NCBI GenBank assembly: GCA_934771675.1
Contig: CAKVMF010000069.1
Location: 1-5,732, forward strand
Length of the DNA: 5,732 nucleotides
Direction of reading: 5' to 3'
Origin: an uncultured Clostridia bacterium
Lineage (GTDB): Bacteria > Bacillota > Clostridia > Christensenellales > UBA1242
The notes beneath the pieces are model-generated. The model saw only the letters and a list, made by a program, of their open reading frames with translations. It made no database searches and was not told the DNA's origin. Shown here piece by piece: positions 1 to 5,732 of the stretch; within the stretch, counting starts at the first letter, position 1, and every line of letters starts with the position of its first letter. The translations under genes were made by a program, and so were the position numbers.

Positions 1-1412
1 GTGGTAAATCAACACTTTTAAACACTATCGGTGGACTTGATAGTTTTGACAGTGGTGAAATTATAATTAAAGGAAAGTCTAGTAAAAACTTTTCACAAAG
101 CGATTTTGATAGTTACAGAAACACTTTTATTGGTTTCATCTTCCAAGAATACAATATTTTGGAAGAATTTACTGTTGCAAAAAACCTTGAACTTGCAATT
201 GAACTTCAAGGCAAAAAACCGACAAAAGAATTGGTAAATTCACTTCTTGAGCAGGTTGAACTTACAAGTTATGCAAAGCGTAAGCCAAACCAACTTTCAG
301 GTGGTCAAAAACAAAGAGTTGCAATTGCAAGAGCTTTAATCAAAAATCCTGAAATTATTATGGCGGATGAACCAACTGGTGCACTTGACAGTAATACTGG
401 AAAGCAGGTTATGGAAACTCTCAAAAAGCTTTCAGAGAATAAACTTGTTATCATCGTTTCGCATGACAGAGATTTTGCAGAAACTTATGGTGACCGTATT
501 GTTGAACTTAAAGACGGCAACATTATCAGCGACACAACTAAAAAAGAGATTGAAGCACAAAAATTTGATAATGATGTTAGTGTTATTGACGGAAATGTTA
601 TTCATATCAAAAAAGGTCACAAAATCACAAAAGATGATTTGTTGTTGATTGAAAAAAGCATTATATTGAATGCTGAAAAGAGTGATACTATTATTTCGAT
701 GAATGAAAAGTCTAACGTTGAAATAAAGAAAGCCGAACGTATCACAGATGATGGAAACAAGGAATCATTTGTTGAAACAAAACCTGAAGATATCAAAACA
801 AAGCAATATAATCCAAATGAACTCAAACTCATAAGATCAAAATTGAAGTTTAAAGACAGTTTCAAAATGGGTGCCAGTGCGCTTAAAAACAAGGTTGCAA
901 AACTTGTGTTTACAATTTTGTTATCATTTTTTGCATTCACGGTGTTTGGTATTGTTGACACACTTTCATGCTGGAACAGAGCCGAATCTGTTTACCAAGG
1001 AATGGTTTACACCAATCAAAAGAATTTTATTGCTCAAAAAGAGCACAAAGAAAGTGATTCATCATATATGGATAAAGTTTCAGTTAAACAATCAGATATT
1101 GATAAGCTAAATGAAGAGTTTCCTGACTATGTTGTTAAAGGTGTTTTGCCAGTAGAAGGTTCGTATTATAGTTATGGTACTTCATTTTCAATAGTTGACT
1201 ACACTGGAAAAATTAATGATAGGGATATCAAAAATCCTGTTTATGAATTAAAAGCAAATGCGTTTGTAAGCGTTTCAAAAGAAGACCTTGACAAATTTGG
1301 GTTTACACTTGAAGGTAGACTTCCAGAAGCTGAAAATGAAATTTGTATTTCAAAACTCATGATGGAAAATATCACTCGTGTAACAAACGAGGAGGGCGGT
1401 GGAATAACTTAA
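1..1412 (+). CDS. ABC transporter ATPase-permease fusion, N-terminal part (5' cut by window, ends at an in-frame stop)
   Basis: The frame is open from base 3, so the gene begins before the window; the TTG at 159 is internal, not the start. Counting from codon 1 at base 3, the first residues GKSTLL are the end of Walker A. The Q-loop glutamine is Q48 (FQEYNIL), the signature LSGGQKQR is at 98-105, Walker B IIMADEP at 118-124, a GALD D-loop follows, and the switch histidine (VSHD) is H154, so the ATPase looks intact. A charged linker of about 120 residues leads to one membrane helix at about 300-322 (LVFTILLSFFAFTVFGIV) and then the first part of an extracytoplasmic domain. The family is MacB/FtsX-like type VII exporters or mechanotransmission ABC proteins in which ATPase and permease form one chain. 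The TAA at 1410-1412 removes the three C-terminal helices, so this product alone should not form a working permease. The substrate cannot be told. Downstream sequence continues the gene in the same frame. Confidence 0.9.
   Translation, partial: GKSTLLNTIGGLDSFDSGEIIIKGKSSKNFSQSDFDSYRNTFIGFIFQEYNILEEFTVAKNLELAIELQGKKPTKELVNSLLEQVELTSYAKRKPNQLSGGQKQRVAIARALIKNPEIIMADEPTGALDSNTGKQVMETLKKLSENKLVIIVSHDRDFAETYGDRIVELKDGNIISDTTKKEIEAQKFDNDVSVIDGNVIHIKKGHKITKDDLLLIEKSIILNAEKSDTIISMNEKSNVEIKKAERITDDGNKESFVETKPEDIKTKQYNPNELKLIRSKLKFKDSFKMGASALKNKVAKLVFTILLSFFAFTVFGIVDTLSCWNRAESVYQGMVYTNQKNFIAQKEHKESDSSYMDKVSVKQSDIDKLNEEFPDYVVKGVLPVEGSYYSYGTSFSIVDYTGKINDRDIKNPVYELKANAFVSVSKEDLDKFGFTLEGRLPEAENEICISKLMMENITRVTNEEGGGIT
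1410..1412 (+). other. In-frame TAA interrupting the ABC transporter gene
   Basis: The upstream frame (codons starting at base 3) and the downstream frame (to 2789) are identical, and codons from 1413 to 1520 contain no other stop. The downstream residues FEGLKISF, then FTVVGIVDD, are ordinary domain sequence of this family. The break is therefore a single nonsense codon, not a frameshift. It follows a glycine-rich stretch (EEGGGIT) encoded by an unusually G-rich run at 1389-1402. One base change (for example from CAA, GAA or AAA) would explain it. A true mutation, a strain variant in a mixed sample, or a base-calling error are all possible. Confidence 0.85.
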
Positions 1413-1520
1413 TTCGAAGGTTTAAAAATTTCCTTTAATTCCTCTGATAGCAGAAATTCAAAAACTTTTACAGTTGTTGGAATTGTTGACGACAAGACAG
1501 ATTTATCAAAGTATACAAAC

Positions 1521-2789
1521 TTGTCAGATCAAGAAGTAATCAATAAAAGAAGCGATATTGAAATGGCGCTCCTCAACATCTTTTCAAGGTTATGTTATGT
1601 TAGTGACCCATACTTCCAAAAACTTTCTGAAACCGGTGCAAAAGAAAGCTATTATTGTTGTTATGACAACTCATATATTTCATACACAGAAACAACCGGA
1701 TTAAAAACTTTTGAGATGTTATATTCAAAGTATCTTGAAAATGTTGATAGTAATAGTGACTATGGTGAAATTTACGTTAATTCTGTTGAAAACAGATTTT
1801 ACACACCTCAAGAATTGAGAGATATGTATGTAGGAAACCAAGAGTCGCCATTTAACAGCGAAAATCTTTATGATTTGATTGAAAAATACAAAAGTCCATA
1901 TGTTGACCTCAAGATGTTTATGGAAGCACAAAAAGACCAATTGGTTTGCTTTAAAGGCTCTGTTGATGAATTGATTAATGCAGATGGTTCAATCAACTTG
2001 AATGATAATGAAATTATTTTGCCAGACCAAGTTGTAAAAGATAGAATTGCAAATTACGAAACCATGATTCAAAGCGGACAAGAAATCTGGATTGACTTTA
2101 AAGAAAATGGAGATGAAGATGGTGCGCCAATTTTTAAATTTAAGCTTGTTGGTGTTATTCAAGGTATGAATTATAGCGATGTAATCATATCAAAAAACAA
2201 CTATGACGCCAAGTTTAAGCCATTGATGAAAGGTTACGAGTATATTTTATCAGCTTTAAATGGATCTAGCACAGATAAGGAATTTGTTGCTGCTCTTGAA
2301 ACACTTGATAAAAATAATATGAAATTCACAATTCAAAACGATGCAACAAGAATGCTTGATTTCCTTGGTGACGCACTTCAAGTTACAGCAAAAATATTTA
2401 TGTATATTGCAATTGCGTTTGCTGTGTTTGCAGCACTTCTTCTTATGAACTTCATTTCAACAAGTATTTCTTACAAAAAAAGAGAAATTGGTGTGCTTCG
2501 TGCACTTGGGGCAAGAGGAGCAGATATCTTTGGGATTTTCTTCAATGAAAGCACAATTATTGCATTTATAAACTTTATGCTTGCAACTATTGCAACTATT
2601 GTTGGTTCAAAACTTATCAATGCAACAATAATAAGTGAACTTGGCTATGCAATCCCACTTTTGAATGTGGGAATAAGACAAATCTTGCTTATTCTTGCTA
2701 TAAGTTGGGGGTCTGCATTTGTTGCTAGTTTCTTGCCAATATTTAAAATCTCACGCAAAAAACCAATTGATGCTATCAACAATAGATAG
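1521..2789 (+). CDS. ABC transporter permease, C-terminal part of the interrupted gene (FtsX domain)
   Basis: This is the continuation of the ATPase-permease gene after the TAA. Homologous-looking sequence starts at 1413, and 1521 (TTG) is only the first conventional start codon in the frame. Neither that TTG nor the ATG at 1563 has a convincing ribosome binding site, so independent translation is doubtful. In the fragment numbered from 1521, residues 1 to about 285 are extracytoplasmic. Membrane helices follow at about 292-315 (MYIAIAFAVFAALLLMNF), 345-366 and 387-408. The FtsX signature YKKREIGVLRALGARGADIFGIF lies between the first two (about 318-340), and the chain ends in the basic tail ISRKKPIDAINNR. 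This gives the usual one-plus-three helix layout when joined to the upstream part. The stop is TAG. A strong terminator follows 52 bases later. Best read as half of a pseudogene, or of an intact gene if the stop is an error. Confidence 0.75.
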   Translation: MSDQEVINKRSDIEMALLNIFSRLCYVSDPYFQKLSETGAKESYYCCYDNSYISYTETTGLKTFEMLYSKYLENVDSNSDYGEIYVNSVENRFYTPQELRDMYVGNQESPFNSENLYDLIEKYKSPYVDLKMFMEAQKDQLVCFKGSVDELINADGSINLNDNEIILPDQVVKDRIANYETMIQSGQEIWIDFKENGDEDGAPIFKFKLVGVIQGMNYSDVIISKNNYDAKFKPLMKGYEYILSALNGSSTDKEFVAALETLDKNNMKFTIQNDATRMLDFLGDALQVTAKIFMYIAIAFAVFAALLLMNFISTSISYKKREIGVLRALGARGADIFGIFFNESTIIAFINFMLATIATIVGSKLINATIISELGYAIPLLNVGIRQILLILAISWGSAFVASFLPIFKISRKKPIDAINNR

Positions 2790-2840
2790 AAAAAATGAGA
2801 TAAAAAATATTTGAAAAAATAAAAATAATTACAAAAAATC

Positions 2841-2871
2841 AAAAAACACTCCAATTTGGAGTGTTTTTTTT
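2841..2871 (+). terminator. Rho-independent terminator of the ABC transporter gene (bidirectional)
   Basis: A 7-bp perfect stem, CACTCCA (2847-2853) with TGGAGTG (2857-2863), has a 3-base ATT loop and is followed by eight T residues (2864-2871). Six A residues precede the stem (2841-2846), so the minus strand also has a U-tract and the element can act as a second stop for mgtE. It lies 52 bases after the ABC stop codon. Between 2790 and 2840 I see only A-rich sequence. Confidence 0.9.
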
Positions 2872-2876
2872 GTTGC

Positions 2877-2902
2877 AAAAAACCACGGGGGTTGCCCGTG
2901 GT
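2877..2902 (-). terminator. Rho-independent terminator of mgtE
   Basis: An 8-bp stem, ACCACGGG (2882-2889) with CCCGTGGT (2895-2902), encloses a 5-base loop. On the minus strand the GC-rich hairpin runs into six T residues (complement of A 2877-2882), which marks it as the terminator for the leftward gene. On the plus strand the tail is T-rich but broken by A and G, so it would be weaker there. It lies 53 bases past the mgtE stop. Confidence 0.85.
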
Positions 2903-2955
2903 GATTTTATATTTTTAATATTTTTGTGTTATTTTTAGAGATATTTTGATTATTA

Positions 2956-4644
2956 TTAACCCAAAAGAGCGATTGAAATTGTGCAGAAAATAATCAATGA
3001 AATAACGTCAATGATTGTTGTGATAAATGGATTTGCAACAACGGTTGGGTCAAGGTGAATTTTTTTTGCAAAGAGTGGAAGAAATGCTCCAACGAGTTTT
3101 GCAATACAAACTGTTAAAAACAATGAAATTGAAACGACAAATGAAATTTTGAAAGTGTAGTCGTAGCCAAATATCAGTTTATCAATAAGTTGAAGTTTTG
3201 CAAAGCAAGTTAATGCCAAAATGAATGCGACCATTATTGCAACACGAATTTCTTTCCACAAAACCTTCAAAACATCTTTAAATTCAATTTCTCCAATTGA
3301 AAGGGCTTGAATTATTGTAACAGATGCTTGACCACCAGAATTTCCGCCGGTTCCCATCAGCATAGGAACGCATGCAAACAGCAATGGACTTAAATCGTTT
3401 AATGAGCCTTCATAAATATTTATGATTAGTCCGGTGAATGTTGATGAAAGCAATAAAATAACCAGCCATGGCACCCTGTTTTTAAAAATAACGAATGGGT
3501 TTGTTTCAAGATATGGCTTTTTTGTTGGAGAGATACCAGAAATCTTACTCAAATCTTCAGCGGCTTCGTCTTGCAAGACGTCGATAGCATCATCGATGGT
3601 TACAATTCCGCAGATACGATTTTCACTATCAACAACAGGAATTGCCAAAAGGTCGTATTTTGAAAGCATTTGAGAAACTTCTTCCTTATCCATATGAGTG
3701 TGGGCAGAAACAAAAGTTTCTTCCATAAAGTCGCCAACTTTGTCGGTGGTTTTATGCAAAATTACGTCTTTAAGTGAAACAATACCAAGCAATTTCTTTT
3801 GGTCGTCAGTAACATAACAAGTGTAGATTGTTTCCTTATCAATTGCTTGTTTGCGAATTTTTGTTAAGGCCTCGCCGGCTGTCATTTTTGAACGCAGTGT
3901 TACGAACTCGGTTGTCATGATGCTTCCAGCACTATCTTTTGGGTAACCTAATAGTTTGTTGATTTCATCACGAGTTTCACCATCTGAAAGCTTCAAAATA
4001 CGAACAACAATGTTTGAAGGCATTTCTTCAATAAGGTCAACGGTATCATCTGCAAAAAGGTCATTTACGATAAATGAAAGTTCTTTATCTGTAAAAGATT
4101 TGATTAGGACTTTTTGAGTTTTTCCGTCCATGTTTGCAAAAACGCTACTAGCAAGGTCCTTTGGAAGTAATCTGAAAAGAATTGCAACGTTTTCTTCATC
4201 AATATCTCCAAAAAGTTCAGCGATATCAATTGGTTCCATCTCTTGAAGGAGTGGTTTAAGTGAACTATATTTTTTGTTTTGAACATTATCAATAATTTCA
4301 AGCAACTTTTCATGGCGAGTATCAACTTTCGCCTTAAGCAAAATTTCATTCAAAACTTCATTTGAAACATCGTCTTCAACGTCGTTGTCGAGCAATTCCT
4401 CTGAAATTTCTTTAAATTCAATATCGCTTATATTTTCGGCAAGATATTTTTGCAAGTCATTCGGGAATCTAACAAACACTTCCGCTGAGATTTCTTCTGG
4501 GAGTTTTGGCATAAGATCAAGCAGGGTTTCTTTGTCAATGGTTTTTAGCTCTTTTGCAAGTTGGTCAATGTTTGTATCTTGAACAAGTTTTTCAAGTGCG
4601 GTGTAATCTTTTTCATTAAAAAGTTTTAAAATCTTGTTTTTCAT
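2956..4644 (-). CDS. mgtE: Magnesium transporter MgtE, with a duplicated N-terminal domain
   Basis: A 562-residue Mg2+ channel/transporter of the inner membrane, gated by cytosolic Mg2+ bound to its N and CBS domains. The start is the ATG at 4644: it has GGAGGAA eight bases upstream. An in-frame ATG at 4659 lies across that ribosome binding site and has none of its own, so it is rejected. Layout: helical MgtE_N repeat at about 13-94, a second copy at about 125-206, CBS 1 at about 240-300 (GSIMTTEFVTL), CBS 2 at about 304-360, then five membrane helices at about 389-410, 418-447, 466-488, 499-525 and 540-561. The family hallmark MGTGGNSGGQAS is at 430-441. D546 (TTIIDV) matches the conserved pore aspartate of TM5. 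Usual family length is about 450; the extra 112 residues equal the duplication offset exactly. The gene ends in three consecutive TAA codons, converges on the ABC gene and diverges from rnr. Identification is secure; the role of the extra domain is unknown. Confidence 0.96.
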   Translation of the reverse strand: MKNKILKLFNEKDYTALEKLVQDTNIDQLAKELKTIDKETLLDLMPKLPEEISAEVFVRFPNDLQKYLAENISDIEFKEISEELLDNDVEDDVSNEVLNEILLKAKVDTRHEKLLEIIDNVQNKKYSSLKPLLQEMEPIDIAELFGDIDEENVAILFRLLPKDLASSVFANMDGKTQKVLIKSFTDKELSFIVNDLFADDTVDLIEEMPSNIVVRILKLSDGETRDEINKLLGYPKDSAGSIMTTEFVTLRSKMTAGEALTKIRKQAIDKETIYTCYVTDDQKKLLGIVSLKDVILHKTTDKVGDFMEETFVSAHTHMDKEEVSQMLSKYDLLAIPVVDSENRICGIVTIDDAIDVLQDEAAEDLSKISGISPTKKPYLETNPFVIFKNRVPWLVILLLSSTFTGLIINIYEGSLNDLSPLLFACVPMLMGTGGNSGGQASVTIIQALSIGEIEFKDVLKVLWKEIRVAIMVAFILALTCFAKLQLIDKLIFGYDYTFKISFVVSISLFLTVCIAKLVGAFLPLFAKKIHLDPTVVANPFITTIIDVISLIIFCTISIALLG

Positions 4645-4650
4645 TTTAAT

Positions 4651-4657
4651 TTCCTCC
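4651..4657 (-). promoter_or_regulatory. Ribosome binding site of mgtE (decides the start)
   Basis: On the minus strand GGAGGAA lies here, with 8 bases between GGAGG and the ATG at 4644. It overlaps the first codons of the longer ORF beginning at 4659, so the shorter protein starting MKNKILKLF is the right one. Confidence 0.9.
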
Positions 4658-4702
4658 ATGTTGTTTTTTCTATAAGCAATATCGACTTATTAGCACTGTT
4701 TT

Positions 4703-4732
4703 ATTATACTTATTATTGCTACAAATTGTCAA
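4703..4732 (-). promoter_or_regulatory. Sigma-A promoter of mgtE, perfect consensus boxes
   Basis: On the minus strand TTGACA (4732-4727) and TATAAT (4708-4703) are separated by 18 bases. Transcription would start near 4697, giving a leader of about 53 bases before the ATG at 4644. That leader is too short to hold an M-box Mg2+ riboswitch. The -35 box overlaps one arm of an inverted repeat by two bases, which would allow repression or activation from that site. Confidence 0.85.
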
Positions 4733-4756
4733 TAAACTATCTAAATTAAGTTTATT
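4731..4756. repeat. 8-bp inverted repeat between the divergent promoters (candidate operator)
   Basis: AATAAACT (4731-4738) and AGTTTATT (4749-4756) are perfect inverted copies separated by 10 bases, with arm centres 18 bp apart. This suits a dimeric regulator binding one face of the helix over two turns. It overlaps the mgtE -35 by 2 bp and ends 12 bp before the rnr -35. Neither predicted transcript includes it, so an RNA role is unlikely. In such AT-rich DNA an 8-bp match could occur by chance, and no regulator is known for it. Confidence 0.4.
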
Positions 4757-4768
4757 AAATTCAATGGT

Positions 4769-4797
4769 TTGACAAGGCTTGCTGGCTTATTTATAAT
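4769..4797 (+). promoter_or_regulatory. Sigma-A promoter of rnr, perfect consensus boxes and spacing
   Basis: TTGACA (4769-4774) and TATAAT (4792-4797) are separated by the ideal 17 bases. Transcription should start around 4804, leaving a leader of about 54 bases before the ATG at 4858. Such a match predicts strong constitutive transcription unless it is repressed. The two -35 boxes of the divergent pair are only 36 bp apart. Confidence 0.88.
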
Positions 4798-4848
4798 GGG
4801 TTTATGGTAATAATATGGGGAACTTGCAGTTGCCTAGGGTATTACAAA

Positions 4849-4856
4849 AAGGAAAG
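4849..4856 (+). promoter_or_regulatory. Ribosome binding site of rnr
   Basis: AAGGAAAG lies directly before the ATG at 4858, with four bases between its AGGA core and the start codon. It is weaker and closer than the mgtE site but adequate. It favours 4858 over the in-frame ATG at 4804, which lies at the predicted transcription start and has no ribosome binding site. Confidence 0.7.
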
Positions 4857-4857
4857 T

Positions 4858-5732
4858 ATGAATTTTATTGAAATTGTTTATCAAAAAGTATTGAATTTAA
4901 GAAAATCAAAATTTAGCATTCAGGATGTTGGAAAAGCTATGGGGTTTGAACATGGGTTTGATAAAAGAGCTCTTTCAGATGCTTTGGACAGGCTCGCAAA
5001 AGACGGCAAACTCAAAAAGCTTAAAAACAACGAATATTTGTTTGTTAACAAACCAAAACTTGTTAAATGTGTTCTTCTTGGAACTAGCAAAGATTATGCG
5101 TTTGCAAGACCAATTTCGGGTGAAAAGGGCAATGATATCTTTATTGCTGAAGCAAATTTGAATGGTGCTTGCCACGGGGATACCATTATGGTTGAATGCG
5201 GTTTGCAGGGAAGAGATACAAAGTATAGAAAAAATCTTCCGCTTGTTGCAACAGGAAAGGAAATTGGCAGAGTAACTGAAATTTTGGATCGCGGCTACAA
5301 GGTTGTTGTTGGAATCATGAGTATAAATTCTCGTGGTATTGCAACAGTTATTCCTGATGATGCAAGATTTGCAGATTCTGTGTTTGTTTCTGCTGAAGAT
5401 GTTAACGGCGCACCAAATGGTTCAAAAGTTGTTCTTGATATTTTGGATTATCCATCAAACATAAAAATGGCCAGGGGAAGAGTTCGTGAAATTTTAGGAG
5501 ACCCAAAAGATGTTAGAGTAACAACCCTTTCAATAATTCGTTCATTCAACCTATTTGAAGAATTTCCAGATGATGTTATTGAAGAGGCAAAAAAGGTGAA
5601 TATTCCTGTTGCTGAAGACGATCAAACAGGCAGAAAAGACTATCGTGACAGACTCATCATCACAATTGATGGTGAAGATGCAAGAGATTTTGACGATGCA
5701 ATTTCAGTTGAAAAACAAGGGGATGAATATCT
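4858..5732 (+). CDS. rnr: Ribonuclease R, N-terminal part (3' cut by window)
   Basis: RNase R is a 3'-to-5' hydrolytic exoribonuclease of the RNase II (RNB) family that degrades structured RNA; in many bacteria it also works with the SmpB/tmRNA rescue system. The visible 291 codons show the expected order. A winged-helix domain spans about 5-65 (DKRALSDALDRLAKDGKLKK). The first cold-shock (OB) domain is about 72-130 (DYAFARPISGEKGNDIFI) and the second about 136-200. The RNB domain begins with TIDGEDARDFDDAIS at 269-283. D271, D277, D279 and D280 match the Mg2+-binding catalytic aspartates of E. coli RNase R (D272, D278, D280, D281). The full protein is normally about 700-800 residues, so more than half, including the C-terminal S1 domain, lies beyond the window. 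The frame has no stop up to 5732. Whether smpB follows cannot be seen. The gene has its own strong promoter and is divergent from mgtE. Confidence 0.96.
   Translation, partial: MNFIEIVYQKVLNLRKSKFSIQDVGKAMGFEHGFDKRALSDALDRLAKDGKLKKLKNNEYLFVNKPKLVKCVLLGTSKDYAFARPISGEKGNDIFIAEANLNGACHGDTIMVECGLQGRDTKYRKNLPLVATGKEIGRVTEILDRGYKVVVGIMSINSRGIATVIPDDARFADSVFVSAEDVNGAPNGSKVVLDILDYPSNIKMARGRVREILGDPKDVRVTTLSIIRSFNLFEEFPDDVIEEAKKVNIPVAEDDQTGRKDYRDRLIITIDGEDARDFDDAISVEKQGDEY

Noticed and set aside
1389..1420. Strong Shine-Dalgarno-like GAGGAGG just before the TAA, suggesting termination and re-initiation of a second protein.
   Set aside because: No usable start codon follows at proper spacing. The GTG at 1399 meets TAA after one more codon, ATA at 1404 precedes the TAA in frame, and the next conventional start in the downstream frame is TTG at 1521. 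The run simply encodes EEGGG.
1417..1437. Possible RNA hairpin (AAGG ... CCTT) just after the TAA that could promote readthrough.
   Set aside because: Only a 4-bp stem with an 11-base AT loop; too weak to support a recoding claim.
1521..1565. TTG 1521 or ATG 1563 as a true start of a separate permease gene.
   Set aside because: No clear ribosome binding site or promoter precedes either, and domain sequence continues upstream without a break, so these are internal codons of the split gene.
2582..2599. Tandem 9-bp direct repeat TGCAACTAT x2.
   Set aside because: It encodes ATIATI within a membrane helix, keeps the frame, and has only two units; ordinary coding redundancy.
3422..3673. Plus-strand ORF inside mgtE, and similar overlapping ORFs elsewhere.
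   Set aside because: They lie opposite or out of frame with clearly recognised genes, lack ribosome binding sites and resemble no protein family; they are shadows.
4644..4659. Longer MgtE beginning at the ATG at 4659 (five extra residues, MEEIK).
   Set aside because: Those codons overlap the GGAGGAA ribosome binding site serving the ATG at 4644, and no such site precedes 4659.
4821..4831. Inverted repeat AACT-TGC-AGTT in the rnr leader.
   Set aside because: A 4-bp stem is expected by chance and no terminator or anti-terminator partner is seen.
4815..4871. Short ORF of 18 codons in the rnr leader, overlapping the rnr start, as a leader peptide.
   Set aside because: No ribosome binding site, about 11 bases from the predicted transcription start, and no attenuator-like hairpin.

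Overview
The window looks like chromosomal DNA of a low-GC Gram-positive-type bacterium, most likely an uncultured Firmicutes (Clostridia or Bacilli relative). Grounds: roughly one-third GC by eye, A/T-ending codons, strong GGAGG-type ribosome binding sites, consensus sigma-A promoters, U-tract hairpin terminators, and gene families typical of that group. The genus cannot be named from this stretch.

Layout. (1) Positions 1-2789, plus strand: a large one-chain ABC transporter (ATPase fused to an FtsX/MacB-type permease). Its N-terminus is cut by the window edge just before the Walker A lysine. A single in-frame TAA at 1410-1412 interrupts the reading frame in the extracytoplasmic domain. Reading continues in the same frame to the natural TAG at 2787-2789, so two ORFs stand where one gene of about 930 visible codons is expected. 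(2) Positions 2790-2955: a convergent intergenic region with two hairpin terminators, one for each flanking gene. (3) Positions 2956-4644, minus strand: mgtE, a CBS-domain magnesium channel/transporter. It is about 112 residues longer than the usual 450 because its N-terminal helical domain is duplicated. (4) Positions 4645-4857: a divergent intergenic region with two back-to-back promoters. Both have perfect TTGACA and TATAAT boxes (18-bp spacer for mgtE, 17-bp for the other gene). An 8-bp inverted repeat sits between them. (5) From 4858 to the window end, plus strand: the N-terminal 291 codons of ribonuclease R (rnr), ending just after the catalytic aspartate cluster.

The three genes have unrelated roles: envelope transport, Mg2+ homeostasis and RNA decay. 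mgtE and rnr share a promoter region and could be co-regulated, but nothing in the sequence proves it. I see no CRISPR array, tRNA, rRNA, insertion sequence, phage gene or defence system, and no clear candidate for a wholly new system. The observations most worth following up are the in-frame stop in the ABC transporter, the gapless duplication inside MgtE, and the architecture of the divergent promoter region.
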